A stretch of 64,000 nt of DNA from Methylobacterium longum (GTDB taxonomy: Bacteria; Pseudomonadota; Alphaproteobacteria; Rhizobiales; Beijerinckiaceae): assembly GCF_022179385.1 (NCBI RefSeq), contig NZ_BPQS01000013.1, positions 62,001 to 126,000 on the forward strand. Direction: 5' to 3'. Shown in pieces: positions 8,806 through 18,129 of the stretch. The notes below the pieces were generated by a model that worked only from the letters and a program-made list of their open reading frames with translations, did no database searches and was not told the origin of the DNA. Within the stretch, counting starts at the first letter, position 1, and the number at the start of each line of letters is the position of its first letter. The position numbers and the translations under genes are program-made.

Positions 8806-9026
8806 GGCTGACGCAGTTCGTGGGCGATCCCGGCATCGCCGAGGAGGCGCCGCGCCTGGGCCTCGTGATCGCGCGGCACCAGAAGCCGCTGTCCGAACGC
8901 GCCGATCGAGCCCTCCAGCAGGCTCATGTGACTGTCCGCCACCAGCACCGGGATCTCGGCCGCCTCCAGAATAGAGCGCGCGAACCCGATCAACACGAGA
9001 TCGTTGGCCCGGATCAACTCGATCAT
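8802..9026 (-). CDS. DUF2007 family small protein
   Basis: A 74-residue protein matching the DUF2007 pattern: it opens with MIELIRANDLVLIGFARSIL, then has a central LVADSHMSLLEGSIG and a strand LLVPRDHEAQARRLL. The family is called putative signal-transducing protein and has a ferredoxin-like fold; no activity is known. It is the first gene of a two-gene minus-strand unit with the TrmN6-like methyltransferase and faces the polyprenyl synthase gene. Confidence 0.8.
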   Translation of the reverse strand: MIELIRANDLVLIGFARSILEAAEIPVLVADSHMSLLEGSIGAFGQRLLVPRDHEAQARRLLGDAGIAHELRQP

Positions 9027-9194
9027 CGCGCGTCCTCGATCATCATCGTGTAGATCGGCGGTTTCGTCGCGGAAGACCCGCGCTGCCGGTATCCCATATC
9101 GGCTGGGCGACGATGTTGCGGCGGCGCGGGGCGCGTGCGAAGGGATCGGCGGCCCCGCGACGGGCGACCGCTCTGGAGGTCACGGATTTTGGGT

Positions 9195-10214
9195 ATGGCC
9201 CTCTCCATCGAGAACCCGAAGCCTGAGGCCGAGGCGGGGCTGAACGACCTCGTCGCGCTGGTGGCCGACGGCATGGCGCGGGTCAACACCACGATCCTGT
9301 CGCGGACCGGATCCGACGTGGCGATGATCCCCGAAGTCGCCAATCACCTGATCGCGTCCGGTGGCAAGCGCCTTCGCCCGATCCTGACCCTCGCCTGTGC
9401 CCAGCTCTGTGGCTACGCGGGCGGGGCCGACGGCGACGTCAAGCTCGCCGCCAGCGTCGAGTTCATGCACACCGCCACGCTCCTGCACGACGACGTGGTC
9501 GATGAGAGCGACATGCGCCGCGGCCGCGTCGCCGCCCGGATCAAGTGGGGCAACGAGGCTTCGGTTCTGGTAGGCGATTTCCTGCTCGGCCAAGCCTTCC
9601 GCATGATGGTGGAGGTCGGCTCGCTGAAAGCCCTCGACATCCTCTCGGCCGCCGCAACGGTGATCGCAGAGGGCGAGGTGATGCAGCTCACCAACGCCAA
9701 GAACCTGGAGACCGACGAGGCCGCCTATCTCGCGGTGATCCGCGGCAAGACCGCCGAGCTGTTCGCCGCGGCCTGCGAGGTCGGGCCAGTGCTCGCCGGT
9801 CGGCCGGCGGTCGAGCAGGCCGCTGCCCGCGCCTACGGGATGAACCTTGGGATCGCGTTCCAGCTCATCGACGACGTGCTGGATTACGGTGGCACTTCGG
9901 CGGAGCTCGGCAAGAACGTCGGCGACGATTTCCGTGAGGGCAAGATCACCCTGCCGATCGTGCTGGCCCATCGACGGGCCAGCGAGGGCGAGCGCGGATT
10001 CTGGCGGCGCACCCTTCAGCACGGCGAGATCGGAGAGGACGATTTGGGGACGGCCCTCGACCTGCTACAGCGCCACGGCGCCCTGGAAGAGACGGTCGCC
10101 CGCGCCCACTATTACGGCGCCGAGGCGCGTGCCGCCCTCGACATCTTTCCCGATGGTCCGGTGAAGGCAGCGCTCCTCGGGGCGGTGGAGTTCTGCGTAG
10201 CGCGGGCGCGCTGA
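9195..10214 (+). CDS. ddsA: Long-chain all-trans polyprenyl diphosphate synthase
   Basis: Makes the isoprenoid side chain of ubiquinone by repeated IPP condensation; Q-10 is usual in this bacterial group, hence decaprenyl is inferred rather than seen. The 339-residue protein has both aspartate-rich motifs, LLHDDVVDESD (Asp99, 100, 103) and LIDDVLD (Asp226, 227, 230), plus GGKRLRP and GEVMQL. Two small residues before the first motif (HTATLLHDD) fit a long-chain product. The ATG at 9195 gives the family-like N-terminus; GGAGG at 9174-9178 is rather far upstream, so TTG at 9189 is possible. UbiA, the next step, is at 45820. Confidence 0.92.
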   Translation: MALSIENPKPEAEAGLNDLVALVADGMARVNTTILSRTGSDVAMIPEVANHLIASGGKRLRPILTLACAQLCGYAGGADGDVKLAASVEFMHTATLLHDDVVDESDMRRGRVAARIKWGNEASVLVGDFLLGQAFRMMVEVGSLKALDILSAAATVIAEGEVMQLTNAKNLETDEAAYLAVIRGKTAELFAAACEVGPVLAGRPAVEQAAARAYGMNLGIAFQLIDDVLDYGGTSAELGKNVGDDFREGKITLPIVLAHRRASEGERGFWRRTLQHGEIGEDDLGTALDLLQRHGALEETVARAHYYGAEARAALDIFPDGPVKAALLGAVEFCVARAR

Positions 10215-10284
10215 GGCGTATCGCGGCTTCCGCGGCTGCGGTGTCCAACGCGGAAGCTGTCTCGGTCCGAGTACCGCACGCCCG

Positions 10285-10743
10285 TCATCGCGTGGCCGAA
10301 GCCAGCACGTCGGCCAAGACCGGTGCCAATCCGCGCAGTTCCTCCAGATGCGCGGCCGTCAGCGTCCGCAGCAATGCCTCGGCGTGGGGTGTCAGCGACA
10401 GCGCGCTCCGACGCCGGTCTTCGGCAACGCGCACCTTGGTCAGCAATCCGCCTTCCACCATCCGGGTGACCAACTCGGCGGCGCTGTGAGGTGCGATGAG
10501 CAGTTGCTCGGCGAGCAGCCCTACGGTTGCCGGCGCGCGTCCGGCGTGGCCCGCCAGGGTCAACAGGGCCTGATGCTGCTGCGGCGGCAGGCCGGCGCGC
10601 GCCGCCGCGGCCTCGCTGAAGGCCATGAAGCGCCGGAGCCGAAACCGGAAATCCGCCAAGGCCGCGTACTGCTCCCGCGTCAACGCACCCGTCTCCGGTT
10701 CGTTGGGCTCGGGCTTATCGATCTCGGGATCGTCTACCGCCAT
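10285..10743 (-). CDS. MarR family transcriptional regulator
   Basis: A 152-residue winged-helix protein from the ATG at 10743; a longer form starting at 10842 has an atypical N-terminus and is less likely. The helix-turn-helix region (TVGLLAEQLLIAPHSAAELVTRMVEGG, given here in parts: TVGLLAEQLLIA and SAAELVTRM) is followed by the wing KVRVAEDRRRSALSLTP, the standard MarR DxRR motif. It is divergent from the CLC transporter gene, and the 137-base gap contains the near-perfect palindrome GATCCAGGATC (10788-10798), a plausible operator for itself and the transporter. The effector is unknown. Confidence 0.85.
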   Translation of the reverse strand: MAVDDPEIDKPEPNEPETGALTREQYAALADFRFRLRRFMAFSEAAAARAGLPPQQHQALLTLAGHAGRAPATVGLLAEQLLIAPHSAAELVTRMVEGGLLTKVRVAEDRRRSALSLTPHAEALLRTLTAAHLEELRGLAPVLADVLASATR

Positions 10744-10880
10744 GATCGTCTCCACGAGAGCTATCCGGATGCCTCTATGTGAGCGCCGATCCAGGATCAT
10801 GCACGTCGCCCTATCGGGCCCTGGTAGAATATATCGGATCACGACATAAATGACAGGTTCTGCTCAGAGAGGAGACCTGG

Positions 10881-12686
10881 ATGGATGGCCGGATCGAGAT
10901 CGCGCGCGGCGGTGACAGGCCGAGGCGGCGGGCCCTAGGGGATTTCAGCACCGATCGGCGCGTCCTGACCCTGGCCGGCTTGGCGATCATCACCGGAAGC
11001 GCCGCCAGCGCCACGGCTTGGGTGCTGCTTACCCTGATCGGGCTCGTAACCAACCTCGTCTGGTATGGGCGTTTCGATGCGAGCCTGACATCGCTGGCCG
11101 GTGCTACGCCGGGACCGTGGACGGTCGCGATCCCAGTGGTCGGCGCGCTGATCGTCGGTGCCATGGCGCGCTACGGCTCGGAGAAGATCCGCGGCCACGG
11201 GATCCCGGAGGCGATGGAAGCCATCCTGATCGGCGGCAGCCGGATGTCGCCCAAGGTGGCCGTGCTCAAGCCGCTCTCGTCGGCCGTGGCGATCGGCACC
11301 GGCGGTCCGTTCGGCGCCGAGGGGCCGATCATCGTCACCGGGGGCGCGGTCGGCTCGCTGTTCGCCCAGTTCTTCCACCTGAGCGCCGCCGAGCGGAAGA
11401 CCCTGCTGGTGGCGGGTGCCGCCGCCGGCATGACGGCGATTTTCGGGACGCCGGTGGCGGCCGTGCTGCTCGCCGTAGAGGTCCTGCTGTTCGAGTGGCG
11501 GCCGCGCAGCCTCGTCCCCGTGACGGTCGGAGCTGTGACGGCAACCTGTTGGCGGCCGCTGCTTTTCGGCGCCGGCCCGCTCTTTCCCTTCGCCGACAAT
11601 CCGTCACTTCCGTGGTGGGGGCTGCCTGCCTGCGCGGCACTCGGCATCGCCTGCGGGCTGATTTCCGGCCTCCTCACCCGCACGCTCTATGCCCTGGAGG
11701 ACGGCTTCGGCCGGCTGCCTCTGCACTGGATGTGGTGGCCGGCGCTGGGGGCCGTCGTGGTCGGCCTCGGCGGTCTCGTGGAGCCCCGGGCACTCGGCGT
11801 CGGCTACGACGTCATTCACGACCTGCTCTCCGGGCACATGCTGACCGGTGCCGTCGTGATGATCCTCGTCGTGAAGGCGGTGATCTGGCTCGCTGCTCTG
11901 TCCTCGGGAACGTCCGGCGGCGTGCTCGCGCCGCTGCTCATCCTCGGCGGCGCGGTGGGGTGGTTGATTGGGCTCCTCCTGCCGGGTGCCCATGGCTTCT
12001 GGGCGCTGATCGGTATGGCGGCGATGCTCGGGGGCACGCTGCCAGCTCCGCTGACCGCCGTGGTGTTCGCCGTTGAGATCACCGGCGACGTCGCTGCACT
12101 GGCGCCTCTGCTAGCCGCCACCATGGCGGCCTACGCCGTGACCGTGCTGCTCCTCAAGCGCTCGATCCTGACCGAGAAGATCGCCCGGCGTGGCCAGCAT
12201 GTCACCCGCGAGTACGGGATCGACCCGTACGATCTCGCTCGGGTGGAAGCGGTGATGACCCGGTCGGTCGAGACCCTGAATGCGGGTTCGCCCCTGACCG
12301 AGGCGCTCGCAGCCATTGAGACGGGTATCCACCACGCCTATCCAGTCATTGACGACGGCGGTCGTCCCGTAGGGCTGGTCTCGCGCGGCGATGCGCTGGG
12401 CTGGGCCCTGGAGGAGCGCGATGGCGACACCGCGGAAGGCAGTCTCGGCGAGCGCGTCTCGGACGCCGATCTCGCTGTGGTCCATCCGGGCGACGTCGTC
12501 TCGCACGCGATCGACGTGATGCTCGCCGCCGGGCAGGGCCGCCTGCCGGTCACCGACCCACAGAGCGGCCGGCTGGTCGGGCTACTGACCCGCAAGGATC
12601 TGCTTCAGGTTCGCGCCACCGTCGTGCGCGGCGAGGCCGAACGTCATGCGTTCTTCCGCAAGGGCCGGCTCGTTCGCCGGGCGTGA
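10881..12686 (+). CDS. CLC chloride channel/antiporter with C-terminal CBS pair
   Basis: A 601-residue inner-membrane CLC protein. The three anion-pathway motifs are present as GHGIP (near residue 105, normally GSGIP), GAEGP (near 145, carrying the gating glutamate that marks H+-coupled exchangers) and GGVLAP (near 350). The C-terminus (about residues 455-595) holds two CBS domains, with ARVEAVMTRSVETL and RVSDADLAVVHPGDVV starting each. CBS pairs usually sense adenosine nucleotides. The start follows AGAGAGGAGA. His in place of the selectivity serine means the ion preference cannot be assumed to be chloride. Confidence 0.9.
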   Translation: MDGRIEIARGGDRPRRRALGDFSTDRRVLTLAGLAIITGSAASATAWVLLTLIGLVTNLVWYGRFDASLTSLAGATPGPWTVAIPVVGALIVGAMARYGSEKIRGHGIPEAMEAILIGGSRMSPKVAVLKPLSSAVAIGTGGPFGAEGPIIVTGGAVGSLFAQFFHLSAAERKTLLVAGAAAGMTAIFGTPVAAVLLAVEVLLFEWRPRSLVPVTVGAVTATCWRPLLFGAGPLFPFADNPSLPWWGLPACAALGIACGLISGLLTRTLYALEDGFGRLPLHWMWWPALGAVVVGLGGLVEPRALGVGYDVIHDLLSGHMLTGAVVMILVVKAVIWLAALSSGTSGGVLAPLLILGGAVGWLIGLLLPGAHGFWALIGMAAMLGGTLPAPLTAVVFAVEITGDVAALAPLLAATMAAYAVTVLLLKRSILTEKIARRGQHVTREYGIDPYDLARVEAVMTRSVETLNAGSPLTEALAAIETGIHHAYPVIDDGGRPVGLVSRGDALGWALEERDGDTAEGSLGERVSDADLAVVHPGDVVSHAIDVMLAAGQGRLPVTDPQSGRLVGLLTRKDLLQVRATVVRGEAERHAFFRKGRLVRRA

Positions 12687-12700
12687 TCAGGAGGAAGACG

Positions 12701-13174
12701 ATGGCGCATCGCGGTCCGGATCTGACGTCCCTCCTCGGTGGGCTCGGGCCAGGCGCCTTCTGTCTCTTGGACGGCCCTAATGGGACGGATCTGGCGCTGG
12801 TCGTCTCGCGTGAGGGGCGGCGCGAGGTGCTCGTCTTGAATCGGCGTCGCAAGGCTGACGGGGACCTGCCGCTCCTGTCGAACCTTGCCGTCGACGCCGT
12901 GGTGGTCCTGTTGGCCGCCTTCGTGGCGCCTAGCGGCGCGGTTGACCCTGCGGCATCCGTTTCCCCCAGGCGCGTCCCAGGCGCGCTCTACCTCACGGCG
13001 GCGGGCAACTATCTCTGCGGTCGCGACGAGTTCGGGCGGCTCGCGACCTTCGATGCGGCGAGCGGACTTCACGGCGCGATCAACGCGGAAGGGCTTCCGC
13101 AGGCGGTGCGATGGCGCGTGATGGTTCCCCAGGCGGGCGGCGTCGTCACGGTCTACGAGGCCGAGCCCGCCTGA
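12701..13174 (+). CDS. Hypothetical protein downstream of the CLC gene
   Basis: A 157-residue protein with a strong Shine-Dalgarno (AGGAGG at 12690-12695) before the ATG at 12701; an upstream GTG at 12683 overlaps the CLC stop but has no such site. It contains a hydrophobic segment (DAVVVLLAAFVAPSG) and several beta strands (LYLTAAGNYLCGRDEFGRL). No domain recognised. Spacing of 14 bases suggests cotranscription with the transporter. Confidence 0.65.
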   Translation: MAHRGPDLTSLLGGLGPGAFCLLDGPNGTDLALVVSREGRREVLVLNRRRKADGDLPLLSNLAVDAVVVLLAAFVAPSGAVDPAASVSPRRVPGALYLTAAGNYLCGRDEFGRLATFDAASGLHGAINAEGLPQAVRWRVMVPQAGGVVTVYEAEPA

Positions 13175-13191
13175 GGGCCGCGGCCCGACAT

Positions 13192-14064
13192 TCAGCGCAG
13201 GAAAGTCGGCGCAACCCACCAGTCCGGGTGAGCGGCACGCAGGGCAGCGGCAGCCCTGACGGCACCGCGCCGGTCCGCGAACAGCGCGAAGACCGTCGCG
13301 CCGGAACCCGACATTCGCGCGAGCCGGCAGCCCTGTGCACGCAGCGCCGAGAGCGTATCGCCGATCACCGGCGCGACCGTGAGGGCCGGCGCTTCCAGAT
13401 CGTTGCGGGCCGGGGTGATCGCGGCCACCAGAGCTTCGCCGTCGAGATCCGGGGTGATCGCCGGATGGGCTGCACCGTCGAGATCCTGGCCGGGCACGAG
13501 GCCGAGCGCCTTGAACACCGGCGCGGTCGGGACCGGAACGCCGGGATTGACCAGCACCGCCGGCAGGGGTGCGAGGCCGAGAACCGGGCCTATCGCGTCA
13601 CCGACGCCGCGCATCATCCGGGCTCGCGGGTCCAGGCAGACCGGCACGTCGGCTCCGGTTTCCCGCGCCACCGCGACGATGGCCGCGTGATCGAAGGGAA
13701 GTCCGTTGAGGCGGGCGAGCAGGCGTAGGGCCGCGGCGGCGTCGGAGGATCCGCCGCCGATGCCGGCAGCCACGGGCAGGCGCTTCACGAGGTGGAACGC
13801 GCCGGTGCGCAGATCCGGCACCTGCGCGGCGAGCCCCCGCGCCGCGCGCAGGACGAGGTTGTCACCCGTTGGGCCGGCCGGGCCGGCCGTCGGGCCGCTG
13901 ACGGAGAGGCCGAGGGGCGCGCCGGGATCCAGGGTCAGCCGGTCGGCGACGCCCGCGAAGACCACGAGGCTCTCCAACGCGTGATAGCCGTCGCGCGCCC
14001 GGCGCCCGAGGATGTGGAGCGTCAGGTTGACCTTGGCGGGGGCGCGGTCTGCGAGGAGGGTCAC
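13192..14064 (-). CDS. ispE: 4-diphosphocytidyl-2-C-methyl-D-erythritol kinase
   Basis: GHMP-family kinase that phosphorylates CDP-ME in the MEP pathway to isoprenoid precursors, feeding the polyprenyl synthase upstream. The 290-residue protein has the N-terminal [15 protein letters not shown] with catalytic Lys11, the ATP loop [16 protein letters not shown] (98-113) containing the GHMP motif, the acidic residue in [12 protein letters not shown], and the C-terminal [13 protein letters not shown]. Length and motif order are standard. It lies on the minus strand, downstream of the moeA remnant. Confidence 0.95.
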   Translation of the reverse strand: MTLLADRAPAKVNLTLHILGRRARDGYHALESLVVFAGVADRLTLDPGAPLGLSVSGPTAGPAGPTGDNLVLRAARGLAAQVPDLRTGAFHLVKRLPVAAGIGGGSSDAAAALRLLARLNGLPFDHAAIVAVARETGADVPVCLDPRARMMRGVGDAIGPVLGLAPLPAVLVNPGVPVPTAPVFKALGLVPGQDLDGAAHPAITPDLDGEALVAAITPARNDLEAPALTVAPVIGDTLSALRAQGCRLARMSGSGATVFALFADRRGAVRAAAALRAAHPDWWVAPTFLR

Positions 14065-14126
14065 GGGGGCTCGGACGTAGAAGGGCGGTGTCGAGGCTCT
14101 ACAGACTCGCGCCTGATAAAAACAGC

Positions 14127-15359
14127 TCAGCCGAACTCCGCATGCGGTCTGTACGGCAGCGCGTCGCCGACGCGGATCGCCGTCAGGTCCTCGGCGAATT
14201 CGACCAACCCTTCGCTCGTCGCGAGGCTCGACAGGGCGCCGCCAGACGCCAGGACGGCGACGGGCCGTCCGGCGTCATCTGGGCTCAGGCACACGCGAAG
14301 GTACTCGCGCCGACCCGGACGCTTCTCACAAGCGAAGCCGCTCGGCACGGTGAGTGCGGGTGCGGTGTCCTGCACGCCCGACAGGTGCAGGACGAGCGGC
14401 TTCAGCACCGTCAGGGCGGTAACCTAGGCGGTGACCGGATTACCCGGCAGGCCGAAGAAGGCCGTGCCGTCCACCTGTCCCAGCGCCACCGGCCGGCCCG
14501 GCTTGATCGCCAGCCGCCAGAAGGTCAGCCCGCTCGAAGCCTCCACGGCGGCGCGGACATGGTCTTCCTCTCCCACCGAGACGCCGCCGGAGGTGACGAT
14601 CAGGTCGTGCGCCGCGGCAGCTGCCACCACGCGCGCGCAAGGGGGCGGGCGCGTCGCGCCGGATCCCGAGATCAGCAGCCTCGACGCCGAGCCGTTTCGG
14701 GAGCGAAGAGCATCGGCCGGTTGACGTCGTGGATGTCGGCGGGGGGGTAGGGGTTGACCCGGGGGGCGTCAGTTCGTCGCCGGTGGTAAACAGTGCTGCC
14801 CTCAGTGGGACGCGCAGGCGCAGGTCGGGAAGTCCAAGGGCGGCCGCGAGCGCCAGGTGGCGGACACCGAGCCGGGTGCCGGCCCGGATCGCGATGATGC
14901 CGTGCGCGATGTCCTCACCGGCCCGGCGACGGTTGGTGCCGGAGCGAGTTTGGGCGGCAAGGTGACGCTGCCGCCTTCGACCCGCACGGCCTCCTACATG
15001 GCCACGGCATCGGCGCCGGGTGCATCGGAGCCCCGGTGAAAATCCGCACCGCGACGCCGGAACACGCCGCCGTTGGCGTTCGGCCCGCCTGGATCCGTCC
15101 GGAGAGAGGCAGGTGGGTTGCCCCGCCGTCCGCGCAATCGGCCGCGCGCACGGCGTAGCCGTCCATCACCCCGTTATCGAAGGGTGGCAGATCGAGCGGG
15201 GCGACAACGACCTCGGCGAGGACGCGGCCATCCGCCTGCCCGAACGGCACCGTTTCGATGCCGGCGAGCACCGGCAATCGCTTCCGGATGAGCGCCACAG
15301 TGTCGGCCCCGCAGAGGTGTGGGCGCCGCGTCGACGCAGTCGGCGCTCAGACGGTCCAT
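14127..15359 (-). pseudogene. moeA: moeA (molybdopterin molybdotransferase) destroyed by frameshifts and amber stops
   Basis: MoeA inserts molybdate into adenylylated molybdopterin. Recognisable MoeA pieces follow in order on the minus strand but in changing frames: MDRLSADCVDAAPTPL (from ATG 15359), LPPFDNGVMDGYAVRAAD and RIFTGAPM (frame starting 15298), EAVRVEGGSVTLPP, NRRRAGEDIAHGIIAIRAGT with FTTGDELTPPGS, NPYPPADIHDVNRPMLFA, KRLGVEAADLGI, then AHDLIVTSGGVSVGEEDHV to FFGLPGNPV, and finally MLKPLVLHLSGV to the stop at 14127. At least five frame changes are needed. Two TAG codons also interrupt the coding order, one before EAVRVEGG (expected Gln) and one after GLPGNPVTA at 14424-14426. This is gene decay, not a single read error. 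Confidence 0.88.
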
Positions 15360-15501
15360 GGCGGCGCCGGATTGGGCTGGTGCAGGCGGGTCGGCACGGG
15401 CGGCCTCGCAGGCTGTGGAGCGCCGGAGTGCGGCATCGGAGCCGGGCGATGAAGCCCGGCACGTGGCCTCGGCCGGTCGCATCCTCTACACTCTCGCCAC
15501 C

Positions 15502-16632
15502 ATGTCGCCCGATGCCGCGTTGCCTAGCCTGCGCCATCTGTTCGAGGTGCCGGCGGATGTCAGCTACCTTGACGCGGCGGCGTGGTCGCCGTTGCCGCGG
15601 GTTGTCCGCGCCGCCGGAGAAGCGGGCATCCTCGTCAAGAGCCGGCCCTGGGACCATTCCCGCTCGGCGATCCCGGCCCTCGCTGAACGCGCCCGCGCCG
15701 CTGCGGCCGGTCTCATCGGAGCCGGCGCGGACGACGTCGCGATCGTCGGCTCGGTCAGTCACGCAATGGCCGTCGCCGCGCACAACATTTATCCGCGTCC
15801 CGGCGGTCGTCTCTTGCGGGTGGCCGACGAGTTCCCGTCCCTGCGTTTTGCCTTCGACCGTCTCGCTGTTCGCCATGACCTCGCCGTTGAGGAAGTGGCA
15901 CGTCCCGGTGACGGCGATTGGACGGCGGCATTGCTGACCGCCATCGACCGTCCGGGTGCCGGTCCGCTTTCACTCGCCACGCTGACGCCCCTTCACTGGA
16001 CCGACGGAAGCCTGATCGATCTCGACCGCCTTGCACCAGCCGTCCGTGCCGCAGGCGCTGCCCTGGTGATCGACGCGACGCAGGCTGTGGGGGCTCTCCC
16101 GGTGGACGTGGCCCGATGGCAACCCGATTTCCTGGCCTTTCCCACCTACAAATGGGCATTGGGACCCTACGGATTCGCCTGTCTGTACGCGGCGCCCCAC
16201 CGGCAGGACGGCTGCGCCATCGAAGAGAATGTCGGCAACCGTCCGCCGGTCGACGGCGCTCGCCGCTACGACCGGGGCGAACTGAACGATCCCGTCGCCC
16301 TCGCCATGGCGGCGACCAGCCTGGAACTGATCGCCGGCTGGAATATGCGATCCGTGGCGGCACGGCTGCGTGAAATGACGGACCGGCTTGCCACGGATGC
16401 CGAGCCGCTCGGGCTCCTGGCTGCGGCTCGGGGCCTGCGGGCGCCCCACATCCTGGGACTGCGCTCGTCCGGAGCGTTACCCAACGGTCTCGTGGACAGG
16501 CTCGCCCGGAAGCGGGTGTTCGCCAGCGAGCGCTCGTACGCCTTGCGTCTCAGTCCGCATGTCTGGGTCGACGATGACGACATCGCACGCTGCATCGCCG
16601 CCCTCCGGGATGTGCTCGGCGGACGTCCCTGA
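15502..16632 (+). CDS. Aminotransferase class V-fold PLP-dependent protein
   Basis: A 376-residue fold-type I PLP enzyme of the class V (NifS/isopenicillin N epimerase-like) group. PLP-binding features are visible: Asp191 in VIDATQAVGALPVD and the Schiff-base lysine Lys217 in FPTYKWALGPYG. The family covers desulfurases, kynureninase-like and epimerase-like proteins; no active-site cysteine loop typical of desulfurases is evident, so the reaction is unknown. Start chosen at ATG 15502 (MSPDAALPSLRHLF); upstream codons run over the moeA remnant. Single gene, divergent from moeA. Confidence 0.85.
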   Translation: MSPDAALPSLRHLFEVPADVSYLDAAAWSPLPRVVRAAGEAGILVKSRPWDHSRSAIPALAERARAAAAGLIGAGADDVAIVGSVSHAMAVAAHNIYPRPGGRLLRVADEFPSLRFAFDRLAVRHDLAVEEVARPGDGDWTAALLTAIDRPGAGPLSLATLTPLHWTDGSLIDLDRLAPAVRAAGAALVIDATQAVGALPVDVARWQPDFLAFPTYKWALGPYGFACLYAAPHRQDGCAIEENVGNRPPVDGARRYDRGELNDPVALAMAATSLELIAGWNMRSVAARLREMTDRLATDAEPLGLLAAARGLRAPHILGLRSSGALPNGLVDRLARKRVFASERSYALRLSPHVWVDDDDIARCIAALRDVLGGRP

Positions 16633-16763
16633 GACACGACGGAAATGCACGGCTGCTAAGCCGGCACGCGTCGGCAAAGTGCGGATGTCGACGCCGGCAT
16701 CGCGCCTAGATCAGCCGTCGATACCGCCTGCGCGGTGCCCTGAAGAAGGCTTCCTTCGTCAAA

Positions 16764-18113
16764 ATGTCGAGTTTCATAGCGCCTCCGGGCGATTTTCTTC
16801 GCGCGCCGGATCACGGCCGTTCCTTTCGCGCGCGGCTGTCCGGCGTCGTTCAGGCCCGTTTTTCCGGGCGTTTCGCCGTGATTCTTTCCGGTGAGCTGAT
16901 CCAGAGCCTGTTCCACTTCGCGCTCAACATCCACTTGGTACGCGAACTTAATTCTCGCAACTACGGGTTGTTTGCGATCGTCTTCGCGGTGGGCGCTGTC
17001 GGGATCACCTACATCCGTGCGCTGGTTGCAGTCCCAGCGACGCTTCACCTCGCACGGAGCCGTGGTCGGCCGGCGGCGACGGGGTACGATGTCATGTTCG
17101 GCTCGGGTGCCGTGCTCGTCTCCGGCATCTCGGCGCTCGGCGTCAGCGTGACGCTGGTTCCCGTGATTGGCCTGGGCGCGCTGGCGGCCGGCGCGTTCGT
17201 CGGCCTCTATGCGTTCCGCAGCTACCTGCGGATCGTCCTTCTCGCCCGAGGCCGCCCGCGGATCGCCGGACTGAGTGACCTCGTTTACGCCCTCTGCGGC
17301 GCCCTGTTCATGGCGCGCGGGTTCAGCGGTGACGGTACCGTGCTGCTCGATCAGGCCTTCTTGGCGATCGCCCTCGCGCATGCAATCGCCATCGCGGCAG
17401 CTTTCGGCGCGCTGCGCGAGCGGCTCCGGTTCTCACTCCATGCTCGAGCAAGGGCGCGATACCGGTCGATCTGGCGCACCCTGGCTTGGTCGCTGGCCGG
17501 TGTCACCAGCCTGACCGTTCAGGGTCAGGGCCTGACCCTGCTGTTCGGCCTTCTTGCCGGCCCGGCCGCCTACGCGCCGATCGCCGCGACGCTCGTTCTC
17601 TATGCGCCGCTGCGCATCCCCACGAGCGCGCTGATGAACATGGTCCTGCCGGAACTCAGCAGTCTACTCGCGAACGGCGAGGTTCCGGCAGCGCGGCGGC
17701 TCGTGTTGCGGCACACGGCCCTGATCGGCGGTGCCTGCATCGCCTACGGCGCGATGATGGCGGAAGCCCTGCCCCTGATCGAAGAGATCCTGTTCAAGGG
17801 CCGTTTCGCCGGCGAGCCGATGGGCTGGATCGGCCTCGGCGTCTGGGCCGTCGTGACCGCGTCGCTGCTCTACGCGATCCCGCGTACCTATCTTGAAGCC
17901 TCGGCCGCCTTTCGGACGATCACCGCCGGTGCTGTGGCGAGCGCCGCACTCGGCTTCGCGATCATGGTCCCGGCGCTGCTGCTGCTGCTGCCCTCGGCCA
18001 CCGCGCTCCTGGGGCTCCTCGCCTCGGAACTCGCCACCCTCGCATGGTCGCTGGAGGCGTTCCGGAGGACCACGCGCAGTTCGCGCCTGTCCCGGAACGC
18101 CGGTGCGGCGTGA
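16764..18113 (+). CDS. Polysaccharide flippase-like membrane protein (MOP/Wzx type)
   Basis: A 449-residue polytopic inner-membrane protein with about twelve to fourteen hydrophobic helices, starting with GELIQSLFHFALNIHLVREL. The conserved beginning of helix 1, the NYGLFAIVFAVGAVG turn (equivalent to the EYGLF motif of Wzx/RfbX proteins) and the LRIPTSALMNMVLPELSSLL segment place it with lipid-linked oligosaccharide flippases. It opens the first glycan locus. The C-terminus is basic (RRTTRSSRLSRNAG). Substrate unknown. Confidence 0.78.
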   Translation: MSSFIAPPGDFLRAPDHGRSFRARLSGVVQARFSGRFAVILSGELIQSLFHFALNIHLVRELNSRNYGLFAIVFAVGAVGITYIRALVAVPATLHLARSRGRPAATGYDVMFGSGAVLVSGISALGVSVTLVPVIGLGALAAGAFVGLYAFRSYLRIVLLARGRPRIAGLSDLVYALCGALFMARGFSGDGTVLLDQAFLAIALAHAIAIAAAFGALRERLRFSLHARARARYRSIWRTLAWSLAGVTSLTVQGQGLTLLFGLLAGPAAYAPIAATLVLYAPLRIPTSALMNMVLPELSSLLANGEVPAARRLVLRHTALIGGACIAYGAMMAEALPLIEEILFKGRFAGEPMGWIGLGVWAVVTASLLYAIPRTYLEASAAFRTITAGAVASAALGFAIMVPALLLLLPSATALLGLLASELATLAWSLEAFRRTTRSSRLSRNAGAA

Positions 18114-18129
18114 GATACGCCGCCCGGCC

